From Ficedula albicollis (lineage: Eukaryota > Chordata > Aves > Passeriformes > Muscicapidae), in NCBI RefSeq assembly GCF_000247815.1, contig NC_021676.1, positions 6,774,793 through 6,838,792 on the forward strand: a stretch of 64,000 nt of DNA, written 5' to 3'. A model generated the notes under the pieces. It had not been told where the DNA came from, did no database searches, and worked only from the letters and a program-made list of their open reading frames with translations. Numbering within the stretch: position 1 is the stretch's first letter; every line of letters begins with the position of its first letter. A program made the translations under genes and the position numbers. Positions 21,101 through 33,671 of this stretch are shown here, in pieces.

Positions 21101-23846
21101 CAGCCACCTCAGCTGGGACAAAGTAAGCAATGAGCACAACAGTGCACCAAAAAGGAAGAATGCTTGCTTGGGGCTTATGAGGTGTAAGCAATAGTGAGGA
21201 AAACTCTAGAATGTGCTATACCTGGCTCACAGTACCAGTTCACATATTCCTGCCTCAGGTGTTCATACAGATGCACTGCCACATTATTAACAGCTTCTTG
21301 AGGAAATTGCATCTTTGTAAAAAAAATGGGAATGATCTGGGTATGATTTTACTTGCTCTGTTTTCATGAAACTGAACCTGTGAATTCCTGTCTTTGCCAG
21401 GTGGCCTTGTTAGTGCAGTTTCTGATTGAAAACTCAGGAGAGATTTTTGGGGGTGATATTGCTTCCTTGTTCCAAAGAGCTGACAAAAAGAAGTCCAAAA
21501 ACTCAGCAGAATCTCTGGGTAAGTTGGTGGTAGTAAATCTTCCAGAAATATTTAAAATCTTTTAATAAGGTATTTTTAGTAATAGTAATTAGATAAATAA
21601 GGTAATATTTAATAGGTAAAGTCCTCAGACAGAAGAGTTTGCTTTACCTTCATGTTTCCTGTAAGGAACAGCATTAAAAACCAGTTGGGTTTGGTTTTCC
21701 CTTTGCCTGTCAAGCATAGGGCAGCAAAGCAGAGGACTGAGATGCAGAAACTCCAGTGTATCCCCAGGGATGGTTGTCTTTCCTTGTGGCTGCTGTTAAA
21801 CCCACTCTAGCCACTGCAAGAATTTAGTGCAGCCTTGGCACTGCCATGTCCCAGCAGTATTTTTATTTTCCATGTTAGTTCTGTAAAGCTAAACCACATG
21901 GTTTTTATGGAAAGAGATGGAGTTTTCTCTGTTAACTATCCTATGAACACAGGCAAGTGGTGAAAAACTGGTCATCAAGCCAGAATTTTTTTATTATTTC
22001 CTGTGAGAATAATGGATCATCTTTGTTTTTCCATGGTATAATTCCCCTGTTTTGGTTGTGAGGTACTATATATATGGCAACAAATTAATTTGTGTCCTCT
22101 ACCCCAGATATAGGCTTGGCTCAGCATGATGATTCCTCCGATGAGCTGGAGTTTTCCACCTGTGATCCAGAAGGGCCGAAGCACCCCCTGGAATCTGAAA
22201 CAGATGCCATTTTCGAAGCACCCAGCAGCTTGCTACTCGATGAGGATCAGGAAGACTGGGACTTGTTCAGTGAGATCACAGCCTGCTACCAAAGCAAAGC
22301 CCAGACCAACGCCAGCGCAGACAGCTACGAGCTCCTGGAGGAGGATGGCTCCTTCTGCTCCATGGGCTCCATCCGCTCGCTCAGCCCGGCCAGGGACCGC
22401 TGCTCCTCTGAGCCCAGCGTCTGCCTCAGCTCCCAGCTGCCCCCACAGAGCCACGAGCCCGTGGCCCGCCAGTCCAGCTGTGATGCCACCATCATGAGCA
22501 GCCACACAGATTACATCCACAGGCTCAGGCAGCTGCAGATGGAGAGCCAGAAGCTCATTGATGAAGGCCTAAGCCCTGGGGTTAATAAGGCCAGGCAGAA
22601 CTTGTGGCAATCACCTCAGACCACCTCCAGGGTGAAGCAGCTCAGCCTTCAGAAGTCCAGCCTGTCCAACAGGTCCAGCTTTTCCAGCCTGTCCTCTACC
22701 ACCACCTCCCCATCTGCCTCCTCACTTAGCTCCTTAGACAGTGCCTTCTCCTACTGCTCAGAGTCATCAGCCATTAGTCCCACAGATGTCTCATCCCTGC
22801 CATTCATGTTTGGCACTTCGGCCAGGCTTCATGCTGTGTCTCCCACAGCTGCCAAGAGGTCCCAAAAAGAGTGGCACAAATCCTTCCCATCTCCTGTGCC
22901 TTCACATCTGTGCAATCTGGACAGTTTTCATGAGGGTGAACCCAAGGCTGGAGAGAGCAGTCATTGTTTTGGAGAGCAAAAAAGTTTTCCGTGTGTCAGC
23001 AGAGCTGCCATGGGAAGCCCGTTCGCTGACATTGACTGGGAGGAAGAGGAGAGACAGCTGAGTTGTTCAGGGTGCCCTGGCCCGGGGTTCAGGAGCCAGG
23101 ATTATACCAAAGAGTTTGAAGAAAGCCCTGAGTACCCAGCTGCCAGCCCATCCAGCGAGACATCCCCACAGGTCAGCCACCAGCAGCACAGGGAGAAGAC
23201 AGTGAAGAACATAGAAATCAAAGGCATTGATGACTGCCCTCTGAGCCAGGAAAGCCTGAAGCGCACCAAGATAACTTTTTATGTGACTCCAAATAAAGAA
23301 AGCTCTTGGGGGTCTCAGGGGCAAGAAGAGGAGAGATCTGTGACAAACACCAGCAGCAGAGACTCACCCAGCAGCAGCAGTGAGCAGAGCCTGTCCAAGA
23401 GCTTGCAGACTGTGAGAGTCCACATCCCCCAGACAGTTTTCTATGGGCAGAACACCCCCCTTGTCCTGCAGTCCATCTCCAGGCGCTACCACAATGAACC
23501 AACAGTCCCATCCCTGCAGGCTGAGCACAGAGAGAGCCCCCAAAGTGCCTCTGCTCCCGAGCAGCTAGAGAGAAAACCAGTGGAAATGGCGCAGGCGCCA
23601 ACCCAGAGCAAGGGCTTTGACACATTCAGCCACACCATCCACATCATCCTGCCTGACTCCATCCGAAACACCATCAGGGACTATTTCAAGCAGGATGAAA
23701 CCCAGCCCTGCCCCACAGCAGAGGTGGAAGCAGTGGAGAAGGAACTGCTCCGGGGCCGGGTGGAGTGGCTCAGGAGCCAGCCTCTGGCTGAGGTGGCCCC
23801 AGAGGAGCGTGACACAGCCGTGTTTGCAGAAGAGACATTTGTCTAA
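9032..23846 (+). CDS. ARHGAP20: Rho GTPase-activating protein 20-type gene (14 coding exons; 5' exon missing)
   Basis: This is a GTPase-activating protein that switches Rho-family GTPases off. The known family member (RA-RhoGAP) is controlled by Rap1 binding to its RA domain. Fourteen exons (listed separately) join with compatible phases into 1,119 codons plus stop. Domain order is a basic N-terminal stretch (KMKPIVQRRRS), a PH domain (about residues 40-145), an RA domain (about 155-285), a RhoGAP domain (about 340-530) and a 590-residue Ser-rich tail. The arginine-finger motif GIFRRSAN is at 18344-18367 (catalytic Arg 18353-18355), and LLRHLFGVLHHIEQ and FNLALCIAPN follow. The last exon carries a Ser-rich LSSLDSAFSYCSESS block like that of human ARHGAP20, but only one copy of the RCSEPS...SSCD module where I recall two. 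The first human-type coding exon is not recognisable upstream. Linkage to MSN rather than RDX suggests an ARHGAP20-like ohnologue, so the symbol is family-level. Confidence 0.9.
9499..9660. repeat. Tandem duplication, period 81 bp
   Basis: The unit beginning gccacatgccagacagg starts at 9499 and 9580, and the copies differ at about two positions. Confidence 0.9.
11577..11747 (+). CDS. ARHGAP20: ARHGAP20-type exon: start of PH domain
   Basis: The acceptor is cttactcctctag and the donor is gtaaga. The exon encodes the first PH beta strands, including FILDERVQLTVGLQTQERHL and ILFSDVLVIAKSK, matching the human LLIDGRVELKRGLQRQERHL and LFNDLFVVAK segments. Its phase fits both neighbouring exons. 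Confidence 0.93.
11770..11908 (+). mobile_element. CR1 LINE 3'-end remnant
   Basis: It contains ggctcaatgatcatgtgggt, ccttccaactcg and the terminal tail attctgtgattctgtg. It begins about 25 bp after the donor of the PH exon ending at 11747. Confidence 0.75.
12249..12384 (+). pseudogene. Duplicated PH exon, copy A (truncated by a duplication breakpoint)
   Basis: This copy matches the exon at 12624-12773 with no difference I can see, from the upstream intron to ACC AAC TAT. The native end (GTTGTCACCTTCAG) is replaced by gtaagc at the duplication junction, which looks like a good splice donor. Splicing from here to 13297 gives L-S-stop. Splicing to copy C shifts frame and also stops. It is therefore non-productive if used. 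Confidence 0.85.
12469..12524 (+). pseudogene. Duplicated PH exon, copy B (fragment)
   Basis: The acceptor and first part of the same exon recur here, with one C-to-T change (AAGCGAAG to AAGTGAAG). The copy breaks off after CTCAGTGAAG at the next duplication junction. It has no donor and reads into TAA shortly after. Confidence 0.8.
12624..12773 (+). CDS. ARHGAP20: ARHGAP20-type exon: middle of PH domain (functional copy of a triplicated exon)
   Basis: The acceptor is ccattgtag and the donor is gtatct. The exon encodes SSSLKLKKQVHLSEVWTG and NSFVIGWPITNYVVTF, equivalent to human LTDMW...SFVLGWPTVNFVATF. It is the third of three tandem copies and the only one that reaches the native donor and joins in frame to the exon at 13297. 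Confidence 0.9.
13297..13338 (+). CDS. ARHGAP20: ARHGAP20-type exon: PH C-terminal helix
   Basis: This short 42-nt exon lies between acceptor tttttgtcttcag and donor gtaagt. It encodes SSADVKERWLSALLW, the amphipathic C-terminal PH helix with the invariant Trp (human SSPEQKDKWLSLLQ). Confidence 0.9.
14061..14145 (+). CDS. ARHGAP20: ARHGAP20-type exon: PH-RA linker and first RA strand
   Basis: The acceptor is ctttgactttcag and the donor is gtaagt. The exon encodes HINEVKQNEYLKNLTLQIVV followed by LDDDNCSS, corresponding to human YPKSIPLKIFAKDIGNCAYS. It ends in phase 0. Confidence 0.9.
15007..15084 (+). CDS. ARHGAP20: ARHGAP20-type exon: RA domain
   Basis: The acceptor is gtctttctag and the donor is gtaagt. 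The exon is 26 complete codons encoding TTAVNVSNVETAESVMKKAL and LQLGLP, the second strand and helix of the ubiquitin-like RA fold. Confidence 0.9.
15234..15300 (+). CDS. ARHGAP20: ARHGAP20-type exon: RA domain
   Basis: The acceptor is cctcacccaacag and the donor is gtaaga. The exon encodes GRTSEHHLWVVPGKDEPAYP followed by LI, matching human YQLWVNSGKEEAPYPLIG. Confidence 0.9.
16021..16297. repeat. Two adjacent tandem duplications, periods 69 and 72 bp
   Basis: A unit beginning ttggtgacatataagcctat starts at 16021 and 16090. It is followed directly by a different unit beginning ttttcattgcatttcagttc at 16153 and 16225. Each pair has two or three mismatches. Confidence 0.9.
16697..16885 (+). 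CDS. ARHGAP20: ARHGAP20-type exon: RA domain end
   Basis: The acceptor is ctgctcaccag and the donor is gtaggg. The exon encodes HEHPFSIALSCLRDSAD and, at the end, LPKEKQCQFVLKPRV, matching human HEYPYGIKM...LPREMQCQFILKPS. Its middle is a variable Gln/Asn/Thr stretch. Confidence 0.9.
17101..17375 (-). mobile_element. CR1 LINE fragment with reverse-transcriptase ORF remnant
   Basis: On the minus strand it reads LRLDLRKRFFTKKVAEHWNR, a typical C-terminal CR1 ORF2 sequence, then the usual 3' tail (agaatcacagaaaa on the plus strand). It lies in the intron before the exon at 17621. Confidence 0.85.
17621..17796 (+). CDS. ARHGAP20: ARHGAP20-type exon: RA-RhoGAP linker and RhoGAP start
   Basis: The acceptor is gttttctttcag and the donor is gtaagc. 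The exon encodes KRKKSLIDWALRRS, a Ser/Pro/Thr linker, then LFGLSLSSVCPDGILPKPIM. These match human RRRSIINWAFWRGS and QLFGISLPNICENDNLPKPV. Confidence 0.93.
18302..18463 (+). CDS. ARHGAP20: ARHGAP20-type exon: RhoGAP catalytic arginine
   Basis: The acceptor is ttttctcttag and the donor is gtatgt. The exon is 54 complete codons containing TRGIFRRSANAKTCKELKEK. The arginine finger that stabilises the GTP hydrolysis transition state is encoded at 18353-18355 and is intact. Confidence 0.95.
18951..19121. repeat. Tandem duplication, period 85 bp
   Basis: The unit beginning tctgatcagccagcaagcac starts at 18951 and 19036 with two visible differences. Confidence 0.9.
19632..19741 (+). CDS. ARHGAP20: ARHGAP20-type exon: RhoGAP domain
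   Basis: The acceptor is tatttaattcag, with little pyrimidine tract, and the donor is the less usual gtttgt. The exon encodes DFLRNIPDSVLSSDMHGLWM, matching human DFLRNIPGSIFSSDLYDHW. Confidence 0.93.
20661..20850 (+). CDS. ARHGAP20: ARHGAP20-type exon: RhoGAP GTPase-contact helices
   Basis: The acceptor is cactccctgaacag and the donor is gtaatc. The exon encodes LPEANLILLRHLFGVLHHIE and MNAFNLALCIAPNMLWLP. The Asn of the CIAPN motif, usual in RhoGAPs, is present, whereas human ARHGAP20 as I recall it has Ser there. Confidence 0.95.
21401..21518 (+). CDS. ARHGAP20: ARHGAP20-type exon: end of RhoGAP domain
   Basis: The acceptor is tgtctttgccag and the donor is gtaagt. The exon encodes VALLVQFLIENSGEIFGGDI then a Lys-rich stretch, equivalent to human VSLLIQFLIENCLRIFGEEI. 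Confidence 0.93.
22108..23846 (+). CDS. ARHGAP20: ARHGAP20-type terminal coding exon (Ser-rich tail)
   Basis: A single 1,739-nt exon (acceptor cctctaccccag) encodes the last 579 residues, about half of the protein. It contains acidic stretches, RCSSEPSV and RQSSCDATI elements, LRQLQMESQKLIDEG, the Ser/Thr-rich block ending SSLDSAFSYCSESSAISPTD, and VRVHIPQTVFYGQNTPLVLQ. It ends ...AEETFV then TAA at 23844-23846. The final residues form a class I PDZ-ligand-like motif. Confidence 0.95.
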
Positions 23847-25840
23847 AGCCATGGATGTGGAGGAACTAATTTTTTTTTTGTGTGTATGTGCAACAGAAAA
23901 TATTCTGTAATATATGATCAGGGTGTGAAGAATTTAGCAGGCTGCATGGGGCAACAAGTGTAAAGTGACACTAATGTATATGTAATGATGGGGTTCAATA
24001 CTCATTTTGGTGGGAGGTGGGGGGGGCTGTTCTTGTGTTTTCTTTATGCCCTTTTCTGATGGAGGAGACTTCACTGGCTGGGTGTGGAGTGGAGTGAATA
24101 CCACCAGACTCTCCCTGTCCATGAATTAGCTGGCCTGTACAGGGTCTGATTCCATTTTTTTTTAATAGCAGGAAAAGAGAAGCGTTGCTTTATTTTCTCC
24201 AGTCAGCTGCTGATGTGCGTGGATGACTGGACAGCAGGGACAGCTAATGCTTCGTAAGAATTAGTCAAAAATCTTTACACTTGCACAAAACCCACCATTA
24301 TTCACTATTCATCACAACCATTCATCCAAAGGAAAATCCTTCACCTTCATTCCAGAAATCACTGCTGCTTCACTCTGCTCATCTGCTGTCTGTTCTGGTC
24401 TAGCTCACAGCCCACATCCATTATTGGCTGAGGCTGTGTTCCAAAATCAGCAGCTGGAGCCCGGAGTCCAAAGTCCAGCATGCACTGACAGACAGCATGA
24501 GTAACATTTTAAGCCCAATATTGCTTTTTTCTGGAATTAATTACACAGTGAATCTTTCTTCTCATACCTTCCCCAAAGTTAGCATTTGATAGAGACACAG
24601 TTGCTGTAAAGGATTTTAGTACTGTCAGTTTGACAGGGCTATGAATGTTCTTCTGTGTTCTCTGGGAGCAGCTCAGTAGCTACTAGGAGTTACAGTCTCC
24701 TAGTGGAAGTGGTGAAAATTGACAGTTTTCTGTCAATGCTGATGCCCCTTTCTAGAAGCAATGTGGATGAGGCAACTGACCAAATTCCTAGTCATGCTGG
24801 AGGGGCTTGAGCAGGGCTTGGTTTTAGCACGAGGTCAAGGAGTTGTGGAAGTTGTGAGGAATGTTGAGTAAATGCTGAAGCAAAGTCACATCTGGCCAGA
24901 AAGTTGTCAGTCCATACACAGAAAGTATCCAGGCTTCATCGCCGATGCTGGCTCAGAGAAACACCAAGTTTCCCCTCAGCAGAGTATGTGGAGTTAGGTT
25001 TGGGGAATTCCAGGCAGGGATGCACTAAACAGGCTGCTGGTAAGGACCACCAAAGAGATGCAGCCAGTGGATTCCTGAAGCGTCCCTCAAAGCCACGCTC
25101 AGAACTGCTACAGATGTAATGGGACTTGTTAGAGGGTTGTGACACTGCCAGCTGAGCTCCAAAAAGATGCTGAGAGCATTATTTTGACAGGTTGTTTGAC
25201 AGTGGGAAAAGTCTCAAAGGTAAAAAGGTTTGGGATGGTTCATTTGAAAGTTACATGAGAGTTGTCTATGGTGGTGTCTATCAGAGACAATCCTTTTACT
25301 CAGTGAAGGGGTGAAGGAAAAGAAAAATACATTAATCCTAATGACTGAAAGGTTGTGCTTGTGGAATAAGTATCCCTGCAAGCTGCTGAATGTCTGCAAA
25401 TAGTCAGAGCTGGAACTGCATGACAGCTGCCGTGGTTCAGTCCTTGCACAGAGGGGAAAGCCACCTCTGTAAAATTATCTAGTGTCAGATCCCTCCACTC
25501 ATCTGCCAGATGCCTATAAGGGTCAGTGACAGGAACCTGGCCCAGCTCTCCAAATTCACACCATCAAATACTAGGGCAAGGGAACCAGGGGGAAGCCCAG
25601 AGCCCACTTTCCAAGGTGTATACAATTTATTTTGTTAGATGAAGGGTGTTTAACTCGCAGATGTGGCACTCTCTGTCCCAGATCACTTTTGTGGCCCTTG
25701 TATAATGAAAGGTGTATATAATCATAACACAAACACCACTACCATAATGTTTCTCACACAGCAACAAGGCATCCACAGTCTTTTTTTTTTCCCAGAGCTA
25801 CAGTTGTAACTGTTTTAATAAAAGACACACAAGTTGTCAT
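23847..25840 (+). other. Probable 3' UTR of the ARHGAP20-type gene
   Basis: The sequence follows the stop codon without other coding signal. The hexamer aataaa at 25817-25822 is followed by a GT-rich stretch (aagttgtcattgtggtgctgt), a typical cleavage and polyadenylation arrangement. The exact end is inferred. Confidence 0.5.
25817..25822 (+). terminator. Candidate polyadenylation signal AATAAA
   Basis: This is a canonical hexamer about 2 kb after the RhoGAP stop codon with a GT-rich downstream element. It is the best plus-strand candidate I see between the stop and the minisatellite. Confidence 0.5.
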
Positions 25841-28004
25841 TGTGGTGCTGTCACCTTTTGTTCCCTTGCTCTTGCTCCCCTCTCTTTTGTGTCAGGGTGG
25901 TGGCATTTGCACTGAACTGCTGTGGAACACACTCACCTCCCAGGCCAGGTCTGCCAGGTTGGCCAAGCTGGCAAGAAGCCTTCTGCCAGCACAGCAGTCT
26001 AGGCATTACTCTCTCTTTTCAAGAAGGTGAAACAGCACTAAATAGTATAAGAAAAGTCTGCCTATTCTTGGAAGAGAGATGATTCAGTATTCTAAACATA
26101 CTAACAGCTTGGAAACTCAGAGGCTGGGCTCAGTTCAAACAAAAGGGACCTGAAGCAAATGCAGAGCAAGAGCCCACAATTTGTATCACCTAAAAGTATC
26201 ACAAGAAACTTAGAGATTAGTTTAGAGAAACACTGGGAGAGGCAGGGAAAAACACACAGTTTTCCTTGCCTCATCTTAGGCTGCCTAATGTGGGCACAGT
26301 TCCCTGTGCAGCTGCTCTAACCCAGCTCTGTATTATAGCATTTTTCTTTATTTTAAACAAAACAAAATCCTGCAAAACATAGCACAAACCAGACTTCTGG
26401 GCTTGGAAATTTGCAGCCCTATTTTTCCATGAGCCAGACAATAATGCAACTCAGAGACAAATCTTGAAAATGTTCCACAGCCCTCAGCTTGCTTGTAACA
26501 AGAAATAACAAATACACTGATACTTGGTTGGGTATCTTCCCCAGAAAGGCCACATCTTCCCTTAGTGTATAGTCCTGAGACACAGACAGGTTTCCCTTCT
26601 TTCTCTGCCCATTTTCAGATCATTTAGACCACGCTGGCCTGTCACATACTGAAAGCCCTGCTCAGTGCCCCACCGGATGCAGGCTCTTGGGAAGTCGTGT
26701 TACATGGTCACCATCCAGGAAACGAGGAGCCTTCAGGGCCTGCTCCCAATTTAGACCAAGGCCAAACAAGTCCAGCTCATCTGCCTTGAAGAGAAATGAC
26801 TCATGCAGCTCAGCCTCATCTTATTTCTGCTCAGGATATATGATTTCTTTCCCTATCCTGCAGGCTGAGAGAAACATGACAGAAGTGCCTGAAGCAGCTG
26901 TAGTTTACTTTAAACTTCTCAATTCTATTGCTGATGTTTCAACTGCCAGGAAAGCCAGTCATCCAAGACATACTGTCCCTCATCCTCTGCAGGTAGCTCC
27001 TTTGTGCAGAGGCCTCTCCATTATCCCATGGCACCTTCGAGGGACAGTCAGTCTCAGCAGTGTAGCACAGGCTACTTTGACTCCCTGCATTTCGATGCTG
27101 ACATCTTGTCCTAGAAACTCTTCCTTCAGATGTCACCCACCCTCTGAAGAGGAACCCAGCAGTCATTCAACCCTTCCAAGCCAGAAGCTGCTCCCTCCCT
27201 TGCCATCCTGCCAGGATGTGTGCAGAGAGATGACATCTTCCAGCAGCAGCCTGGGGTCCAGCGCCATCCTGCCAGGATGTGTGCAGAGAGCTGACATCTT
27301 CCAGCAGCAGCCTGGGGTCCAGCTTCAAGCTCACAACAAGATGGGGACTGAGGAGTGGGACTGCAAATCTCCAGATCACCTTGGCATTACAAGTGGTGGC
27401 ACCAGGAGGGGGAGACTTGAAGTGCTGCTGAAGGTGATGGCTTAACTGCTTTCATTTAATCCATATTTATTCTCCTTGGTTTTTTTACAGTAAGCCTGGG
27501 ACAAGTTGGAGGAGGAGAGGTTTGGGAGAAACAGGCACAGCCTGGAAGACTTTTCTGATATATGACAAAGCAAAGGGCTACCCTGTCACATTCCAGTCAC
27601 AAGGCTGAAGCCTTGGAACATCACCAAAACCGTGATCCCCAAACAGGGCTGGGACCCTGCAAAAAATCCTCCCTGCTGCCATCACCTCTGACAGCACATG
27701 GTTCAATCCTTCCTGCAGGTACCCTTCCACTAAGGAAAAAATTCTGACATGGATAAACATTTGTACTGATTTTTGCATGAAGGATCAGAGAGGAAGACAA
27801 AGGCTATTGAGAGGATTCACAGAGTGTCACACATCACCTGTGCCTGTGCCCACAGGGACACCAGGCCACGCCGGGAATGGCAGCAGCAGGAAGGTGTGAA
27901 GGTGCACAGGGATCCTCAGACACAAATGGCAACTGTGGCTCCCCGAGACAGGCCCAGGCTGTGGTCAGCGTGAGGGGAAGGAGCAGGGACGGGCACAGTG
28001 CAGC
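25841..28004. other. Intergenic spacer between convergent genes
   Basis: No recognisable gene lies here. A 252-codon plus-strand open frame (26687-27445) has no family signature and contains a 61-bp tandem duplication, so I treat it as chance. No interspersed repeat was recognised. Confidence 0.5.
27202..27323. repeat. Tandem duplication, period 61 bp
   Basis: The unit beginning gccatcctgccaggatgtgt starts at 27202 and 27263, and the copies are nearly identical. Confidence 0.9.
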
Positions 28005-31865
<3,861 letters not shown>

Positions 31866-31965
31866 CTCCTCCTCCCCGCAGCCGCCGCCCCCGAGCGCCC
31901 CCTGGCGCCGCCGCGCCGCCACCGCCGCCCCCGCGGCCTGGGCCCCGAGGTCGCGCTGGAATTTC
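31866..31965. other. GCC-rich, CpG-dense patch
   Basis: This stretch of about 100 bp is made of GCC/CCG triplets with many CpG dinucleotides (for example gcgccgccgcgccgcc). It sits between the minisatellite and a CR1 element. Neither flanking gene has its 5' end here, so it is not an obvious promoter of a recognised gene. Confidence 0.6.
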
Positions 31966-31969
31966 ATCC

Positions 31970-32500
31970 ATCACGGAATCGTTGAATCGCAGAACACCCT
32001 CACTTGGAAGGGACCCTTCAGAATCATCGAGTCCAACTCCAGACCCTGTGCGGGACATGCCAAGAATCCCATAATGTGCCCAGGAGTATTGTCCGAACAA
32101 TACAGGCTGGGTGCTGGGGAGTCTGTTCCAGTGTCCAACCACCTCTGGAGGAAAACCTTTCCCTGAGATCACAGAAACCTAAACCTCCCCTGATTCAGCT
32201 TCGTGCCATTTTCTCGAGTCCTGTCACTGGTCACAAGAGCGAAGAGATTGGTCCTTCCACTTCCCCTCATGAAGATGTGGAAGAGCACAGTGAGGTCTGA
32301 CCTCGGTCTCCAGGCTGAACAAACCAAGTGACCTCAGCCACTCATAAAGCTTCCCCTCCAGACCTTTCACCATCCTCATCGTCCTGCTCTGGACCCTCTC
32401 TAACAGATTAATGTATTTTTTATATTCAGTGCCCAGAAGTACTTGCAGTATTCCAGGTGAGGCCCCACGAGCACTGAGTACAGCAGGACAATCCCCTCCT
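31970..32500 (-). mobile_element. CR1 LINE fragment
   Basis: The plus strand reads cacggaatcgttgaatcgca, cttggaagggacccttcaga and ctgctctggaccctct, the reverse complement of the CR1 3' half. It directly abuts the GCC-rich patch at the end of the minisatellite. Confidence 0.85.
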
Positions 32501-33550
32501 TCGATCAGCTGGCAGTGCTGTGCTGAATGAAGCCAACCAAATTTCCATCCAACTCATTCTATTCCAGCCAGGCTCATGGTACCTGAACAGTGCATCTTGT
32601 AGGTCTAAAAGGCTCATTATTAGGGTTTTATTTGACATGTGGGATAGTACAGCAACGAGAAAATTTAACGTTTGGAGAAAGTGGCTGCTTCCAGCACAGA
32701 ACAATTCAGGGACTCAAAACATCTCAAGAAGTGGTTCCTGTTTACAGGAGCTGTCAGCACACCAATGTCTTTAGTATGCTCTTGCTGACCAAACTCAAGT
32801 CACCTACATCACCAAGCCCATCTGAGACTGATAATACTGTAGATTTAATTAGCACATGCAGTTTGATAACCAAGATATCTTGGCAAGAGCAAACAGAGCT
32901 TTGAAGATTACAAGAAGATTGGATCAAGACTGGTGGCAGGAAAGAATATTGAACTAAGTAGAAATGCAAAGTTTAGGTGTGATGTTTAACCCAATGAGTG
33001 TAGTAAAAGAATTACTAGCCTTCCTAAAAATGGTACATAAGCATACGTAGCTCACAGTAAATTCAGATTCTGATCACAAATTGGTAGTCCCTGTCGCTCT
33101 CTCAATTCTTGATACATCAGTACACTGACTTGCAAACCACAATCTCTTCTTAAGCTTCCCAAATTGGAAAAGTCTGCCTCACTTTCAAAGAGCCAAGCCT
33201 TGCAAAATTCTCAGCAGTTACTCAGAATAGCAGAATTCTTAAATTTCAAAGGATAAAGCGAGTCACATACAGCAAAAATATTTACTGACACCCACCCAGG
33301 GAAATATAAAGCCATAGGCTTTAATCCAGTTGCATGCAGCAGAGCATTTAAGCACTTAAAATACACACCAAAGACCCTATTAAGCATGATGCTTTCTTTA
33401 AATAAGAGATTTGCCAAACACATCTTTTATACTGAATCAGACCTTTATGGCCAACTGCAAGCCAGCCACAAAAAGCAATAGTGTCAACCAAAAGCTAAGT
33501 ACCCTGCCACACCTAAATGAGGACGTGAGCTGTGCAGCAGTCATGTCCAG
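32501..33550 (-). other. Probable 3' UTR/downstream region of the ferredoxin gene
   Basis: No coding signal is seen. On the minus strand an AATAAA hexamer (tttatt on the plus strand, 32627-32632) lies about 0.9 kb after the stop and just before the CR1 element. The true 3' end is uncertain. Confidence 0.4.
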
Positions 33551-33671
33551 TTACTGTTTGCTTTGCTTTCCAACCTCCAGCTGCTTCCTCATGTCTGACA
33601 CATCCATGGGGACCCTCACAGTAACACCATCCATCGACTTCTTCACGCACACCTGGCAGCCGAGGCGCGAT
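33551..33671 (-). CDS. FDX1: Ferredoxin exon 4 (fourth cysteine, stop)
   Basis: The acceptor is ttttcttctcag. The exon encodes [20 protein letters not shown] and ends [10 protein letters not shown] with TAA at 33551-33553. The fourth cluster ligand is the Cys of LGCQ. Confidence 0.95.

Noticed and set aside
22233..23852. Several minus-strand and alternative-frame open frames inside the terminal RhoGAP exon
   Set aside because: They overlap a long exon whose own frame is homologous to ARHGAP20. They are by-products of its GC and codon composition.
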